NCBI GenBank assembly: GCA_017448965.1
Contig: JAFSKK010000054.1
Span: 1 to 38,178 of the forward strand
Direction: 5' to 3'
DNA from: Bacteroidaceae bacterium
Lineage (GTDB): Bacteria > Bacteroidota > Bacteroidia > Bacteroidales > Bacteroidaceae
DNA length: 38,178 nucleotides
The notes beneath the pieces were generated by a model. That model was not told the origin of the DNA, did not search any database, and worked only from the letters and a program-made list of their open reading frames with translations. Within the stretch, counting starts at the first letter, position 1. Each line of letters opens with the position of its first letter. Positions 30,856 through 38,178 of this stretch are shown here, in pieces. The translations under genes were made by a program, and so were the position numbers.

Positions 30856-32142
30856 TCAGAAAGAACTGATTCCACGAATGATTCTTTGGATGCCTTCTTT
30901 TAGAAGGCTGCGTTGTGTGGCGAGATTGATGCGGATGTAGCCTTCTCCTGCCGTTTGTCCGTACATGGTGCCTGGGTTGACGCGCACTTTGTGGTGGTGT
31001 AACAGATGGTGGGCCACTTCCTCTGAAGTTTTGCCTGTGGCAGCAATGTTCACCCACATCAGGTAGGTGCCCTCCAGCTCTGTGACAGGACATTCAGGAT
31101 GTGACTCTTCGAGCATTTGCTTGGCCACCTGATAGTTGCCGTAGATGTATTGGTTCAGTTCGTCGAGCCAGGCTTCTCCCTCGTCGGAGTAGGCCGCTTG
31201 CAGGGCAATGACTCCAAAAGGGTTGACGTCGCACACTTCGTTGATGTTGATGGCCTTGTCCACTTTCTCCCTCACCTCCTTGTCCTTCACGATGATGTTG
31301 GCTATCTGCAAGCCTGCGATATTGAAAGCTTTCGAGGGTGAAATGCACACGGCGCTGTTCATGGTGAATGGTGCGGAGATGGAGGCGAAGGGGGTGTAAG
31401 TGTGCCCAGGCATGACGAACTCGCAGTGAATCTCGTCGCTGATGACGAAGACTTGGTGCTGGAGGCAAATCTCGCCCATGCGTGTCAGTTCTTCCCGTGT
31501 CCATACGCGACCTGCTGGGTTGTGTGGATTGCAGAGCAGGAACACCTTCACGGCAGGGTCGGCACATTGCTGCTCGAAGTCCTCCCAATCCACAGTATAA
31601 GACCCTCCCCAAGACCCTCTCCCCAACCCTCCCCCATAATGGGGAGGGAGACCATGCGGAGTCTTGTCATTGGAGAACAAGCCGGAGGGTACCCCCTCCC
31701 CATTATGGGGGAGGGTTGGGGAGAGGGTCTTCAGCGGATTCTCTGCCAAGATGCAGCCGTTGTTTCTGATGCTGGAGAAAAAGCAGTTGTACACAGGTGT
31801 CTGCACCAGCACCTTGTCGCCGGGTTGAGTCAGGGCTTTAATGATGGCGGAGATGGCAGGCACCACACCACTTGTGTAGATGAACGAGCTTCTGTCGATG
31901 CTCCAATGGTGCCGACGCTCGAACCAGCGGATGGTAGCCTCATAATAACTCTCAGGCACGAAAGTGTAACCAAAACAGCCGTGCTGCATGCGCTCTCTCA
32001 GGGCTTTCAGAACGCAAGGAGCCGTCTCGAAATCCATGTCGGCCACCCATAGCGGGACAATCTCAGGGCTTTCCATCTCGTCCCATTTCACGCAGTTGGT
32101 GCCGCTTCTGTCGACGATTTTATCAAAGTCGTGAGTTTTCAT
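30856..32142 (-). CDS. MalY/PatB-type PLP-dependent C-S lyase (cystathionine β-lyase), with in-frame insertion element
   Basis: 428 residues; typical members have about 390. Fold type I PLP enzyme that breaks C-S bonds of cystathionine or related thioethers. The N-terminal KTHDFDKIVDRSGTNCVKWD, the ADMDF motif, LLCNPHNPAGRVWT, ISDEIHCE and the PLP lysine in SPSKAFNIAGLQ are all present. The surplus is a 39-40-residue block after LAENPLK, reading TLSPTLPHNGEG…GRGSWGGS. It is coded by the palindromic element at 31611-31731 and followed directly by the normal sequence YTVDWEDFEQQ. The insert falls in a surface segment between two conserved blocks, so the enzyme may remain active. A -7 element TATCTTTG is at 32176-32169. 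Confidence 0.9.
   Translation of the reverse strand: MKTHDFDKIVDRSGTNCVKWDEMESPEIVPLWVADMDFETAPCVLKALRERMQHGCFGYTFVPESYYEATIRWFERRHHWSIDRSSFIYTSGVVPAISAIIKALTQPGDKVLVQTPVYNCFFSSIRNNGCILAENPLKTLSPTLPHNGEGVPSGLFSNDKTPHGLPPHYGGGLGRGSWGGSYTVDWEDFEQQCADPAVKVFLLCNPHNPAGRVWTREELTRMGEICLQHQVFVISDEIHCEFVMPGHTYTPFASISAPFTMNSAVCISPSKAFNIAGLQIANIIVKDKEVREKVDKAININEVCDVNPFGVIALQAAYSDEGEAWLDELNQYIYGNYQVAKQMLEESHPECPVTELEGTYLMWVNIAATGKTSEEVAHHLLHHHKVRVNPGTMYGQTAGEGYIRINLATQRSLLKEGIQRIIRGISSF
31611..31731. mobile_element. MITE-like palindromic element in malY-like gene
   Basis: Terminal inverted repeats of 38 bp (31611-31648 and 31694-31731) match perfectly, begin AAGACCCTCTCCCCAACCCT and enclose 45 bp. Without the terminal AA/TT the element is 117 bp = 39 codons. 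A partial repeat, AAGACCCTCCCC, stands directly left at 31599-31610. The same element, with a diverged left end, lies reversed in the MATE gene at 33967-34087. It contains no ORF of its own and would need a transposase in trans. Confidence 0.82.
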
Positions 32143-32168
32143 TTTCAGTTCTTCTATCGTTTCGTTGG

Positions 32169-32176
32169 CAAAGATA
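32169..32176 (-). promoter_or_regulatory. -7 element of the malY-like gene
   Basis: TATCTTTG on the minus strand. The nearest TTTG (32203-32200) is 23 bp upstream, slightly too far, so the -33 box is doubtful. The palindrome array at 32264-32348 lies just upstream of it. Confidence 0.5.
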
Positions 32177-32263
32177 CGAAAAAATTTTCATTGAATCCTC
32201 AAAGTCAGCCACTTAAATTGTACAATCGCGGCTCTTCGTGTAACACGAATGAGGATGTTGAAA

Positions 32264-32348
32264 TGTTACACTTGTAACACACCCAGTGTTACAAGTGTAA
32301 CAGTGGATGTGTTACAAGTGTAACACTGGGTGTGTTACAAACGTTACA
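32264..32348. repeat. Array 3: four 16-bp palindromes (TGTTACAAGTGTAACA), 23-bp period
   Basis: TGTTACACTTGTAACA 32264-32279, TGTTACAAGTGTAACA 32287-32302 and 32310-32325, TGTTACAAACGTTACA 32333-32348. The starts are exactly 23 bp apart. The spacers CACCCAG, GTGGATG and CTGGGTG make the block at 32278-32334 a larger inverted repeat with about 25-bp arms. A further small palindrome, TCGTGTAACACGA, is at 32236-32248. It is sited between the malY-like promoter (to its left) and the end of the DUF3737 gene. The spacing and symmetry resemble operator or iteron arrays. Confidence 0.82.
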
Positions 32349-32390
32349 TTTAGCATGTGTCGCATGTGATGCTGAAAGACCCGTCATCGC

Positions 32391-33242
32391 TCACTTTCCG
32401 TTCACAATCACCTGGGCATTGGCAGGCTGCTTCTGGTTCTCATCCCAAATGAGTTCGCCCACTTTGCCTTCGACGATGACTGTGCCGCTGGTGGGGTTCT
32501 TGATGCTGTGTACATTGCCTCGGATGGTGCCGTTGACGGTGGAATATTCCAGAATGAGGTTGGCATCCTCGCCAAAGGTGCAGTCTTCGAGCGTGAGGCC
32601 ATCGACATAACAGAACAGTTGCTCGCCTGTCAGGTGGCAACGCACAAGGCGTATGTTCTTGCCGTACCAAGCCAGATACTCCCCATTCACCTCCGAATCA
32701 TAGATGGTGACGTTTTCCGATTCCCAGAAAGAGTCTTTGGAGTTGATGACAGCGTGGTGTATCTCCACATTCTTAGCATACTGAAAGGCGTAGTTGCCCT
32801 CTTGGTGGTAGTTCTCGATGAGGATGTTCTCTGAGTGCATGAAGGCATAGTCGCAATTGTCAATACGCACGTTCTTGAGGTGGATGTTCTTGCAATCCCA
32901 CAGGTATTGTTCTCCATTGGGAAAGTTGGTGTTCTCCACATAGATGCCATCCATCCGACGGAAGAGTTTGGGAGCATCCACCTTACAGTTGGTCATGCGG
33001 CAGTTGCGTGAATACCAAAGGCTGCTACGTGCACTCTCGGCAAAGTAGCAGTTGTTCACACGGAAACCGTCGGTCTCCCAAAATACGTACTTGCCCTCGA
33101 AAGTGCAGCCTTCAGCCTCGATGTTGCTGCTTTCCTTGATGGACGACTCGCCAATGTGGATGGTCACACCTTCCAGACGTAGATTGTGTGAGGCGTACAG
33201 GGGACGCTCTCCTCCAAACTCCTGATTCTTAATAATTTTCAT
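32391..33242 (-). CDS. DUF3737 family protein (right-handed β-helix)
   Basis: 283 residues: MKIIKNQEFGGERPLYASHNLRLEGVTI… with short repeats of the kind (C)xNxxxxNxxVDxxxxxxxSENxxI (e.g. CKNIHLKNVRIDNCDYAFMH, AKNVEIHHAVINSKDSFWES), the spacing typical of β-helix rungs. The family is common in Bacteroidetes and Firmicutes and is of unknown function; a carbohydrate link is suggested by its fold. It overlaps the MATE gene by 14 bp, so it is translated in tandem with it. Confidence 0.85.
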   Translation of the reverse strand: MKIIKNQEFGGERPLYASHNLRLEGVTIHIGESSIKESSNIEAEGCTFEGKYVFWETDGFRVNNCYFAESARSSLWYSRNCRMTNCKVDAPKLFRRMDGIYVENTNFPNGEQYLWDCKNIHLKNVRIDNCDYAFMHSENILIENYHQEGNYAFQYAKNVEIHHAVINSKDSFWESENVTIYDSEVNGEYLAWYGKNIRLVRCHLTGEQLFCYVDGLTLEDCTFGEDANLILEYSTVNGTIRGNVHSIKNPTSGTVIVEGKVGELIWDENQKQPANAQVIVNGK

Positions 33243-34803
33243 AAATGGTTTCGGTCTTAATGAGCGATTCTTTTTCTGTTTGTGTTGTTTGGTTCTTAGC
33301 CTCTTCCATGCTGATGTTGCTCCATCCTCTTCGGCTCAGTCGGAACAGGAAAGCAGCTCCTCGCCAACAGAGCTCGATGCACATGGCAATCCACACTCCG
33401 CGCAAGCCCATGGTGGGAGCCAGCATCAAGGCCAAAGTGAGGCGCACGATCCAGATGCTGGCCAGATTCATGAGGCTTGGCACCAACGTCTTGCCTGAGC
33501 CCACAAACACGCCATACGCCACGATGCTGGCGGCAAACATGGGTTCTGCCCATGCCTCGATGCGCAGCACTTCAGAGCCGAGTGCCACGACGGAAGCATC
33601 GGTGCTGACCATCTGCATCAGTTCGGGTGCAAACACACCCATCAGGATGCCCATCACCGCCATTACGGCCATGCCTAAGGTAACCGAAATCCACGCAAAA
33701 CTCCGCATCAAGTCCTTGCGACGAGCTCCGAGGCTCTGCCCCACCAGCGTGGTGGATGCCTCAGCGATGCCATATCCAGGCATGTAGCAGAGGCTTTCAA
33801 TGTTGATGCCGAACGTGTTGGCTGCGATGGCAACAGAACCTAAAGGGGCGATGATGCCTGTGATGGCAATTTGTGCACCGCACATCACACCTCGTTCCAA
33901 ACTGATGGGGGAACCGATGACAAAGGCTTTCTTGAGGGTCATGCGGCTGGGAATGTAATGATAAAAGACCCTCTCTGTCCTTCGGACATCTCCCCTATAA
34001 TGGGGAGAGCCATCCGGCTTGTTTGCTGGCGACAAAGACCCCGCATGGTCTCCCTCCCCATTACGGGGGAGGGTTGGGGAGAGGGTCTGTTGGTCTAAGG
34101 CAAAACGCAGTTGGGGGTCGCGCACCGACATGAAGTAGAGCATCAGCCCCATCGTGATGGCGTATGCCAAGAAGGTGCCGTATGCAGCTCCTGCTGTACC
34201 CATGTGGAGAACGAAGATGAAGAGATAGTTGAAAATCACGTCCAACACACACATAAGGGCATTCAGCAGACTTGGCACTTTAATGTTGCCGCTGCATCTC
34301 AAACTGCCCGCTGCCAGCATGTTGATTTCCAGCACGGGAAGTGCCATAGCCACGATAGTGAAGTATTCGGAGGCACCTGCATGAATCGATTCGTCTGCCC
34401 CAAGCCAAACGGGTAAGTATGGGGCGATGAGTATGCCGATGAGGGTCAACAGAAGACTGAATGTAAGCCCTGCAAAAAGCCCTTGCCGGATGATGTTTCT
34501 GGCGCCACGCAGGTCTTCGGCACCCACATAGTGCGCCACCTGCACGGAAAAGCCTGCCGCAAAAGCTGAGCATAAGCCGCCAAAAAGCCAGATGGTAGTG
34601 GACACCAATCCGACTGTGGCGGACTCTTTCGTGCCGAGATGCCCCAACATGGCGGCATCGATAATCTGCATGGCTACCGACGAAATCTGCGCCACCATGG
34701 CTGGAAGGCTCAAAAGAACAGTCAGCCGCAGCTTTTCTTGCCACGACATGTTTCTCGCACCTTTCCTCACCAGCGCCAGCAGTTCGTCTTTCGTCAGACT
34801 CAT
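33229..34803 (-). CDS. MATE-family exporter, with in-frame insertion element
   Basis: 524 residues with about 12 hydrophobic helices; usual MATE length is 440-460. Cation-coupled multidrug/toxin exporter of the inner membrane. N-terminal half: LTVLLSLPAMVAQISSVAMQ, IDAAMLGHLG…; second half: SPISLERGVMCGAQIAITGI…. Between helices 6 and 7, after LDQQ, the sequence TLSPTLPRNGEGDHAGSLSP…RTERVF appears. It is coded by the palindromic element at 33967-34087, and LDQQ and YHYIPSRMTLKKAFVIG flank it. This loop is cytoplasmic and tolerant of insertions, so function may be kept. Upstream gene end is 52 bp away, so it is probably part of the dipeptidyl-peptidase operon. Confidence 0.9.
   Translation of the reverse strand: MSLTKDELLALVRKGARNMSWQEKLRLTVLLSLPAMVAQISSVAMQIIDAAMLGHLGTKESATVGLVSTTIWLFGGLCSAFAAGFSVQVAHYVGAEDLRGARNIIRQGLFAGLTFSLLLTLIGILIAPYLPVWLGADESIHAGASEYFTIVAMALPVLEINMLAAGSLRCSGNIKVPSLLNALMCVLDVIFNYLFIFVLHMGTAGAAYGTFLAYAITMGLMLYFMSVRDPQLRFALDQQTLSPTLPRNGEGDHAGSLSPANKPDGSPHYRGDVRRTERVFYHYIPSRMTLKKAFVIGSPISLERGVMCGAQIAITGIIAPLGSVAIAANTFGINIESLCYMPGYGIAEASTTLVGQSLGARRKDLMRSFAWISVTLGMAVMAVMGILMGVFAPELMQMVSTDASVVALGSEVLRIEAWAEPMFAASIVAYGVFVGSGKTLVPSLMNLASIWIVRLTLALMLAPTMGLRGVWIAMCIELCWRGAAFLFRLSRRGWSNISMEEAKNQTTQTEKESLIKTETIYENY
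33967..34087. mobile_element. Second MITE-like palindromic element, in the MATE gene
   Basis: The right end (34052-34087, 36 bp) matches the end of the element at 31694-31729 with one change (TTACG for TTATG). The core contains CCGGCTTGTTTGCTGGCGAC and CCCCGCATGGTCT, the reverse complement of the malY-element core with changes. The left end (33967-34009) has diverged (GTCCTTCGGACA in place of the normal run). The element therefore sits in the opposite orientation relative to its host gene compared with the other copy, yet both leave the reading frame open. Confidence 0.78.
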
Positions 34804-34855
34804 CGTTTGTGTGTGTTCTTTCTTGCTTGGATGGGCGGTGTGTCCACCGAATGCA

Positions 34856-35629
34856 TCACTTGAGTGCTTCAGCCACCGCCTTCTCCAATGCCTCGCCTCT
34901 CAGATTCCTCTTCAATATCTTGCCGTCAGGGCCAAAGAGGATGATTTGTGGAATGCCGTTGATGCCATAAGCATCGCTACCAGCTTTCTGGGCATTCAAC
35001 ATCTGGGGGTAGGGGATGTGCAGTTGCTCGATGGCGCGCTGTGTGTCTTCGGGCTTGTCCCATGTGGCCACACCCAACACTTCGAACTTGTCGCCCTTGT
35101 ATTGGTTGTACACCTTGATGAGGTTGGGAATCTCGGCCTTGCATGGACCGCACCAACTGGCCCAGAAGTCAACGAGCACATACTTGCCTTTGCCTACATA
35201 ATCAGATAACTTCGTCACTTTGCCGTCATATTCGGCTTCGAAGTCCTTGAACATCTTGCCTTCGCTGGTCTCCATCTGCACCTGCCAACTTTTCTTGGAT
35301 TCGATGATGGTGGCATCTTGCTTCAGGAAGTCGTCGTTGTCCACGTAGGCAATCAATTCTTCTGGTGACATGACGGCCGACAAAACGCTTCTGACCACAT
35401 AGACTCCAGCCTCATTGTGGTTCTCCTTGACGAACTCGATAGCCATCCCTTTGACTACGGTCATTTCATTGCCATCTTCAGGCACGGCGTTGAGTTTCTC
35501 GAAGAAGGGTGCCAGCTTGGCGTTCACTTCTTCTCTTGTCATGGCTTTTGTGGCAGGTTTTGAGTCCTGTGCACAACTTGTTGCAGTCATCATGGCCAGC
35601 ACTGCAAACATCGCGATAATTTTCTTCAT
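34856..35629 (-). CDS. TlpA-like thioredoxin lipoprotein
   Basis: 257 residues. MKKIIAMFAVLAMMTATSC is a lipoprotein signal (Cys19). Residues about 25-120 form a helical N-terminal domain. Residues 125-257 form a TlpA/ResA-type thioredoxin: VTKLSDYVGKGKYVLVDFWA, active site WCGPC, cis-Pro block GIPQIILFGPDGKI. It is a periplasmic thiol-disulfide reductant or oxidoreductase. Here the CxxC is intact, in contrast to the related lipoprotein at 18228-19382. Located 38 bp after the dipeptidyl-peptidase gene and in one direction with it. Confidence 0.92.
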   Translation of the reverse strand: MKKIIAMFAVLAMMTATSCAQDSKPATKAMTREEVNAKLAPFFEKLNAVPEDGNEMTVVKGMAIEFVKENHNEAGVYVVRSVLSAVMSPEELIAYVDNDDFLKQDATIIESKKSWQVQMETSEGKMFKDFEAEYDGKVTKLSDYVGKGKYVLVDFWASWCGPCKAEIPNLIKVYNQYKGDKFEVLGVATWDKPEDTQRAIEQLHIPYPQMLNAQKAGSDAYGINGIPQIILFGPDGKILKRNLRGEALEKAVAEALK

Positions 35630-35667
35630 AGTTGTTCTTGCGTTGTTAGTTAATGTATGGTGATATT

Positions 35668-37929
35668 TTATTTTCCGCCAGCGGGAAGGAACTTCAACCA
35701 GAAGTTTTCCATTGTCTTCCGCAAATGCAAAGTCGTTCCCTCGCCTTCATCGATGCTGTGGGTGCGCATGGGGTAGGAGACTTGGTAGAACATTTTGCCT
35801 TCTTCAATGAGTTTGTTGACCAACATCTCGCAGTTCTGATAGTGTACATTATCATCTCCTGTGCCGTGAATCAAGAGCAGGTTACCCTCCAAACCTTCAG
35901 CGTAATGAATGGGCGAACCTTTCTCGTAACCTTCGGGATTGTTCTGCGGCGTGTTCATGTAGCGTTCTTGATAAATGGTGTCGTAGAGGCGTTGGTCTGC
36001 CACAAATGCCACAGCAATGCCCGTCTTGAACACTTCTGGATAGCGGAACATGCAGTTGAGCGTCTGACTTCCTCCACCGCTCCAGCCAGTGATGCCGATG
36101 CGCTCCGTGTCGATGAAAGGGAATTGACGTGCCAAGTCGAGGATGCCGTTGGCTTGGTCTTCGCTGGCAAATGTGCCCACCTCTCCGTAGATGCACTTGC
36201 GCCACTCTCTGCCTCGAGGTGCTGCAGCACCACGGTTGTCGATGCTCACGATGATGTAGCCGAGGCTGGCCAAATACTGATGCCAAGTGCTGCTCGACCA
36301 CACATCCTGTACGGTAGAATTGGCAGGCTCTCCATACACGTCAATAATTACGGGGTATTTCTTGCTGGCATCGAAATTGTATGGCTTTATCATCCATGCG
36401 TCAAGCATCAGTTCGCCCGATTTCACTTTCACAAATTCTTTGGGATGTATGCCAAGCGCGTCAAATTCTTGCTGTGCCTTGCTATTGTCCACCATTGTTC
36501 GTACCGTTTTGCCCGAAGGGAAAGACTGCATGTCTGTCTGTGGCACGGTCTTGGCATTGCTGAACGTATGCACAGCCCATGTGCAGGTAGGAGACATGTT
36601 GTAGCTGTGCTGTCCCTTCTGCTTGGCATCGCTCACCAACTCGCATTTGCCATCGCCAAACAATTTGGCTCTGTACAGATAGCGTTGTGTGGCATTGTCG
36701 GGCGATGCGATGAAATACACATAACCACTCTTTTCATTCATGCCTACTAACCTAATCACATCAAAGTTCCCTTTGGTGATGAGGGTTGTCTGCTTGCCAT
36801 CGGCACTCACGCGATACAGGTGCCTCCATCCATCACGTTCACTCATCCATGTGAAGAACTTGTTGCCTTTCAACCACTGTATTTTATCGTTCGTCTCCAC
36901 CCAAGCCACGTCGCTGTCCTCGAAAAGCTGGACCAAATCTTGTTTTCCAATTGTCGCTGTCCACACTTTGTTGCAGTGCTGTGGACGATCCATTTGCTGG
37001 ATGAACAACTGATTCGTACCAGGTACAAACTCCATTCTCGGCAGATAGTTGTTGCGCTCGTCGCCAGGAATCGGTAGCCAGGTTGTCTCACCACCTTCAG
37101 CGTTCACATAGCCGATCTTTACAGCGCTGTTTGTTGTGCCTGCTTTGGGGTATGGGAAGTGTTGAACGGTAGGGTAGATGCTGTCCACATTGTTGATGAT
37201 GTCGAACCAACCCGTTCCGCTGGTGTTGCTCTGCCAATAGGCGATGTACTTGCCGTCACCGCTCCAACGGAAACCGTCGCGACAATCAAACTCTTCTTCG
37301 TAGACCCAATCAAATGTGCCGTTCACGATAGTGTCGTTGCCGTCTGTTGTGATAGCTTGGTAGGTCTTTGTTGACAAATCTTCTACGTAGATGTTGTTCC
37401 TGCTCACATAAGCGACCTTGTTGGCATCTGGTGAAAATTTAGCAAACATCAGGCTGCTCTTGGGTAGTCCTTTGCCCAGCTGATGCAATTCCCCGTTCTT
37501 TCGGTTCAGCACCCAATAGTCCCCCCTGGTGTGGTAGCGCCACACCTTCTTAGTGTCTGTGAAAAACAGTACTTTTTCTTGATTATCGCTGAAAATGATA
37601 TCCATGACAGGTTTTTGGTCAAAGAAATACTCTCCGTTCTCTTTGTCCACTACAAGTTGTCCTGACGGAATCAACACAGTCTTGCTTTCATCTTTCGCAG
37701 AGTAGACAGCGACTTCAGGTTTGCTCGTTTCGTCATTCCAGTTTACCTGCAGGTAGTGTTCACCATCAGGCATCCATTCAATATGTGTAGGATAAGATGG
37801 GTAAACAATGGCACCGTAAGCTCTTAACTGCAACATTCTGGCAGTTTCATCTTGTTCCTGTGCAATAGCGATTCCACTACACATTATTAATATATATATA
37901 AGGAACCCTGTCTTTAATAAGTTTCTCAT
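35668..37929 (-). CDS. S9B dipeptidyl peptidase IV
   Basis: 753 residues. Signal peptide MRNLLKTGFLIYILIMCSGIAIAQ. Residues about 40-480 form an eight-bladed β-propeller with the substrate-amine EE block (DWVYEEEFDCRDGFRWSGDG). Residues about 500-753 form the α/β hydrolase: GWSGGGS with nucleophile Ser617, Asp692 in HGTGDDNVH, His724 in MRTHSIDEG. The Asp-His distance of 32 residues equals that of human DPP4 (708/740). It cuts X-Pro or X-Ala dipeptides from peptide N-termini in the periplasm, typical of peptide-fermenting Prevotella. Usual members have GWSYGG, here GWSGGG. First gene of a probable four-gene operon (with tlpA-like, MATE and DUF3737 genes). Confidence 0.93.
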   Translation of the reverse strand: MRNLLKTGFLIYILIMCSGIAIAQEQDETARMLQLRAYGAIVYPSYPTHIEWMPDGEHYLQVNWNDETSKPEVAVYSAKDESKTVLIPSGQLVVDKENGEYFFDQKPVMDIIFSDNQEKVLFFTDTKKVWRYHTRGDYWVLNRKNGELHQLGKGLPKSSLMFAKFSPDANKVAYVSRNNIYVEDLSTKTYQAITTDGNDTIVNGTFDWVYEEEFDCRDGFRWSGDGKYIAYWQSNTSGTGWFDIINNVDSIYPTVQHFPYPKAGTTNSAVKIGYVNAEGGETTWLPIPGDERNNYLPRMEFVPGTNQLFIQQMDRPQHCNKVWTATIGKQDLVQLFEDSDVAWVETNDKIQWLKGNKFFTWMSERDGWRHLYRVSADGKQTTLITKGNFDVIRLVGMNEKSGYVYFIASPDNATQRYLYRAKLFGDGKCELVSDAKQKGQHSYNMSPTCTWAVHTFSNAKTVPQTDMQSFPSGKTVRTMVDNSKAQQEFDALGIHPKEFVKVKSGELMLDAWMIKPYNFDASKKYPVIIDVYGEPANSTVQDVWSSSTWHQYLASLGYIIVSIDNRGAAAPRGREWRKCIYGEVGTFASEDQANGILDLARQFPFIDTERIGITGWSGGGSQTLNCMFRYPEVFKTGIAVAFVADQRLYDTIYQERYMNTPQNNPEGYEKGSPIHYAEGLEGNLLLIHGTGDDNVHYQNCEMLVNKLIEEGKMFYQVSYPMRTHSIDEGEGTTLHLRKTMENFWLKFLPAGGK

Positions 37930-37954
37930 TTGTCTTTTGTTCTAAAATTTGTTG

Positions 37955-37962
37955 CAAAGATA
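37955..37962 (-). promoter_or_regulatory. -7 element of the dipeptidyl-peptidase operon
   Basis: TATCTTTG on the minus strand, 26 bp before the ATG at 37929. No clear TTTG at the -33 position. Confidence 0.5.
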
Positions 37963-38064
37963 GGTCTTTTCTTTCGTAAAGGGGGCTTTTTCTGTGTTTA
38001 TAAATCTTAAAAGTCGACAAAATGAAAGAATTTTCTCATTTTTCCGAAAAAAGTTCGCGAAAGA

Positions 38065-38096
38065 TTTGGTCAGTATTTAAAATGGTCGTACCTTTG
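38065..38096 (+). promoter_or_regulatory. Promoter reading out of the window
   Basis: TTTG 38065-38068, 20-bp spacer, TACCTTTG 38089-38096, with A/T-rich sequence upstream. The predicted transcript begins near 38103 and is GC-rich and structured (for example CGCTTC…GAAGC at 38151-38170). There is no start codon context inside the window. It may drive a stable RNA or a gene with a structured leader. Confidence 0.7.
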
Positions 38097-38178
38097 CACT
38101 CGCTTTCGGGAAGCAACTGGGGTACGTTCTCCGGATGCACTATCATGCTCGCTTCTCGGAACGCGAAGCTCGATCTTT

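Noticed and set aside
31611-34087. Full insertion sequence with transposase
   Set aside because: The two copies are only about 120 bp, and no transposase gene was seen in the window.

Overview
The window looks like chromosome from a Prevotella/Segatella-type member of the Bacteroidales. The evidence is the repeated Bacteroidetes promoter (TTTG-N19/20-TAnnTTTG), a secreted GH5 glucanase with a Prevotella-style type IX secretion tail, a transcription terminator Rho with a large disordered insert, DUF4369 and TlpA-like lipoproteins, and a periplasmic S9 dipeptidyl peptidase. All functions are read from sequence motifs and remembered family sequences; no searches were run.

Layout. 1-1223: no convincing intact gene; a possible gene remnant, inverted repeats, a 24-bp-period palindrome array, a strong promoter and a structured, probably transcribed segment. 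1224-4860: an AT-rich restriction-modification island with an M.HaeIII-like methyltransferase, a HaeIII-like endonuclease broken by one in-frame TAA, a second C5-methyltransferase and a small unknown gene. 4861-5405: repeat-rich spacer. 5406-9633 (+): NUDIX hydrolase, secreted GH5 enzyme, DUF4369 lipoprotein. 9693-16313 (-): rho, preceded by a probable four-gene operon (FecE-type ATPase, CbiK-like periplasmic protein, ABC-F ATPase, engB). 16442-18119 (+): Cys-less HMA-like protein and manC. 18228-19382 (-): a TlpA-like lipoprotein without its CxxC. 19503-20397: a second palindrome array and promoter leading to a DUF4160/DUF2442 pair. 20494-21321 (-): secreted Cys-motif protein. 21340-21600: a strongly structured segment. 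21720-25071 (+): coiled-coil lipoprotein and PNPase. 25149-30780 (-): a compact five-gene cluster of unfamiliar proteins with its own near-perfect promoter and terminator. 30856-32142 (-): MalY/PatB C-S lyase. 32211-32390: a third palindrome array. 32391-37929 (-): dipeptidyl peptidase, TlpA-like protein, MATE exporter and DUF3737 protein. 37930-38178: divergent promoters, one firing out of the window.

The most unusual points are: (1) the five-gene cluster at 25149-30780, in which two proteins share an N-terminal domain I do not recognise and are mixed with zinc-ribbon, lipoprotein and large proline/glycine-rich proteins; (2) a palindromic MITE-like element inserted in frame, in opposite orientations, into two different protein genes (malY-like and MATE), yielding the same peptide at one end; (3) three intergenic arrays of unrelated palindromes with a strict 23-24 bp period, all upstream of promoters; (4) the HaeIII-type system with a nonsense-split endonuclease and two methyltransferases; and (5) two structured non-coding segments at about 725-1000 and 21340-21600.
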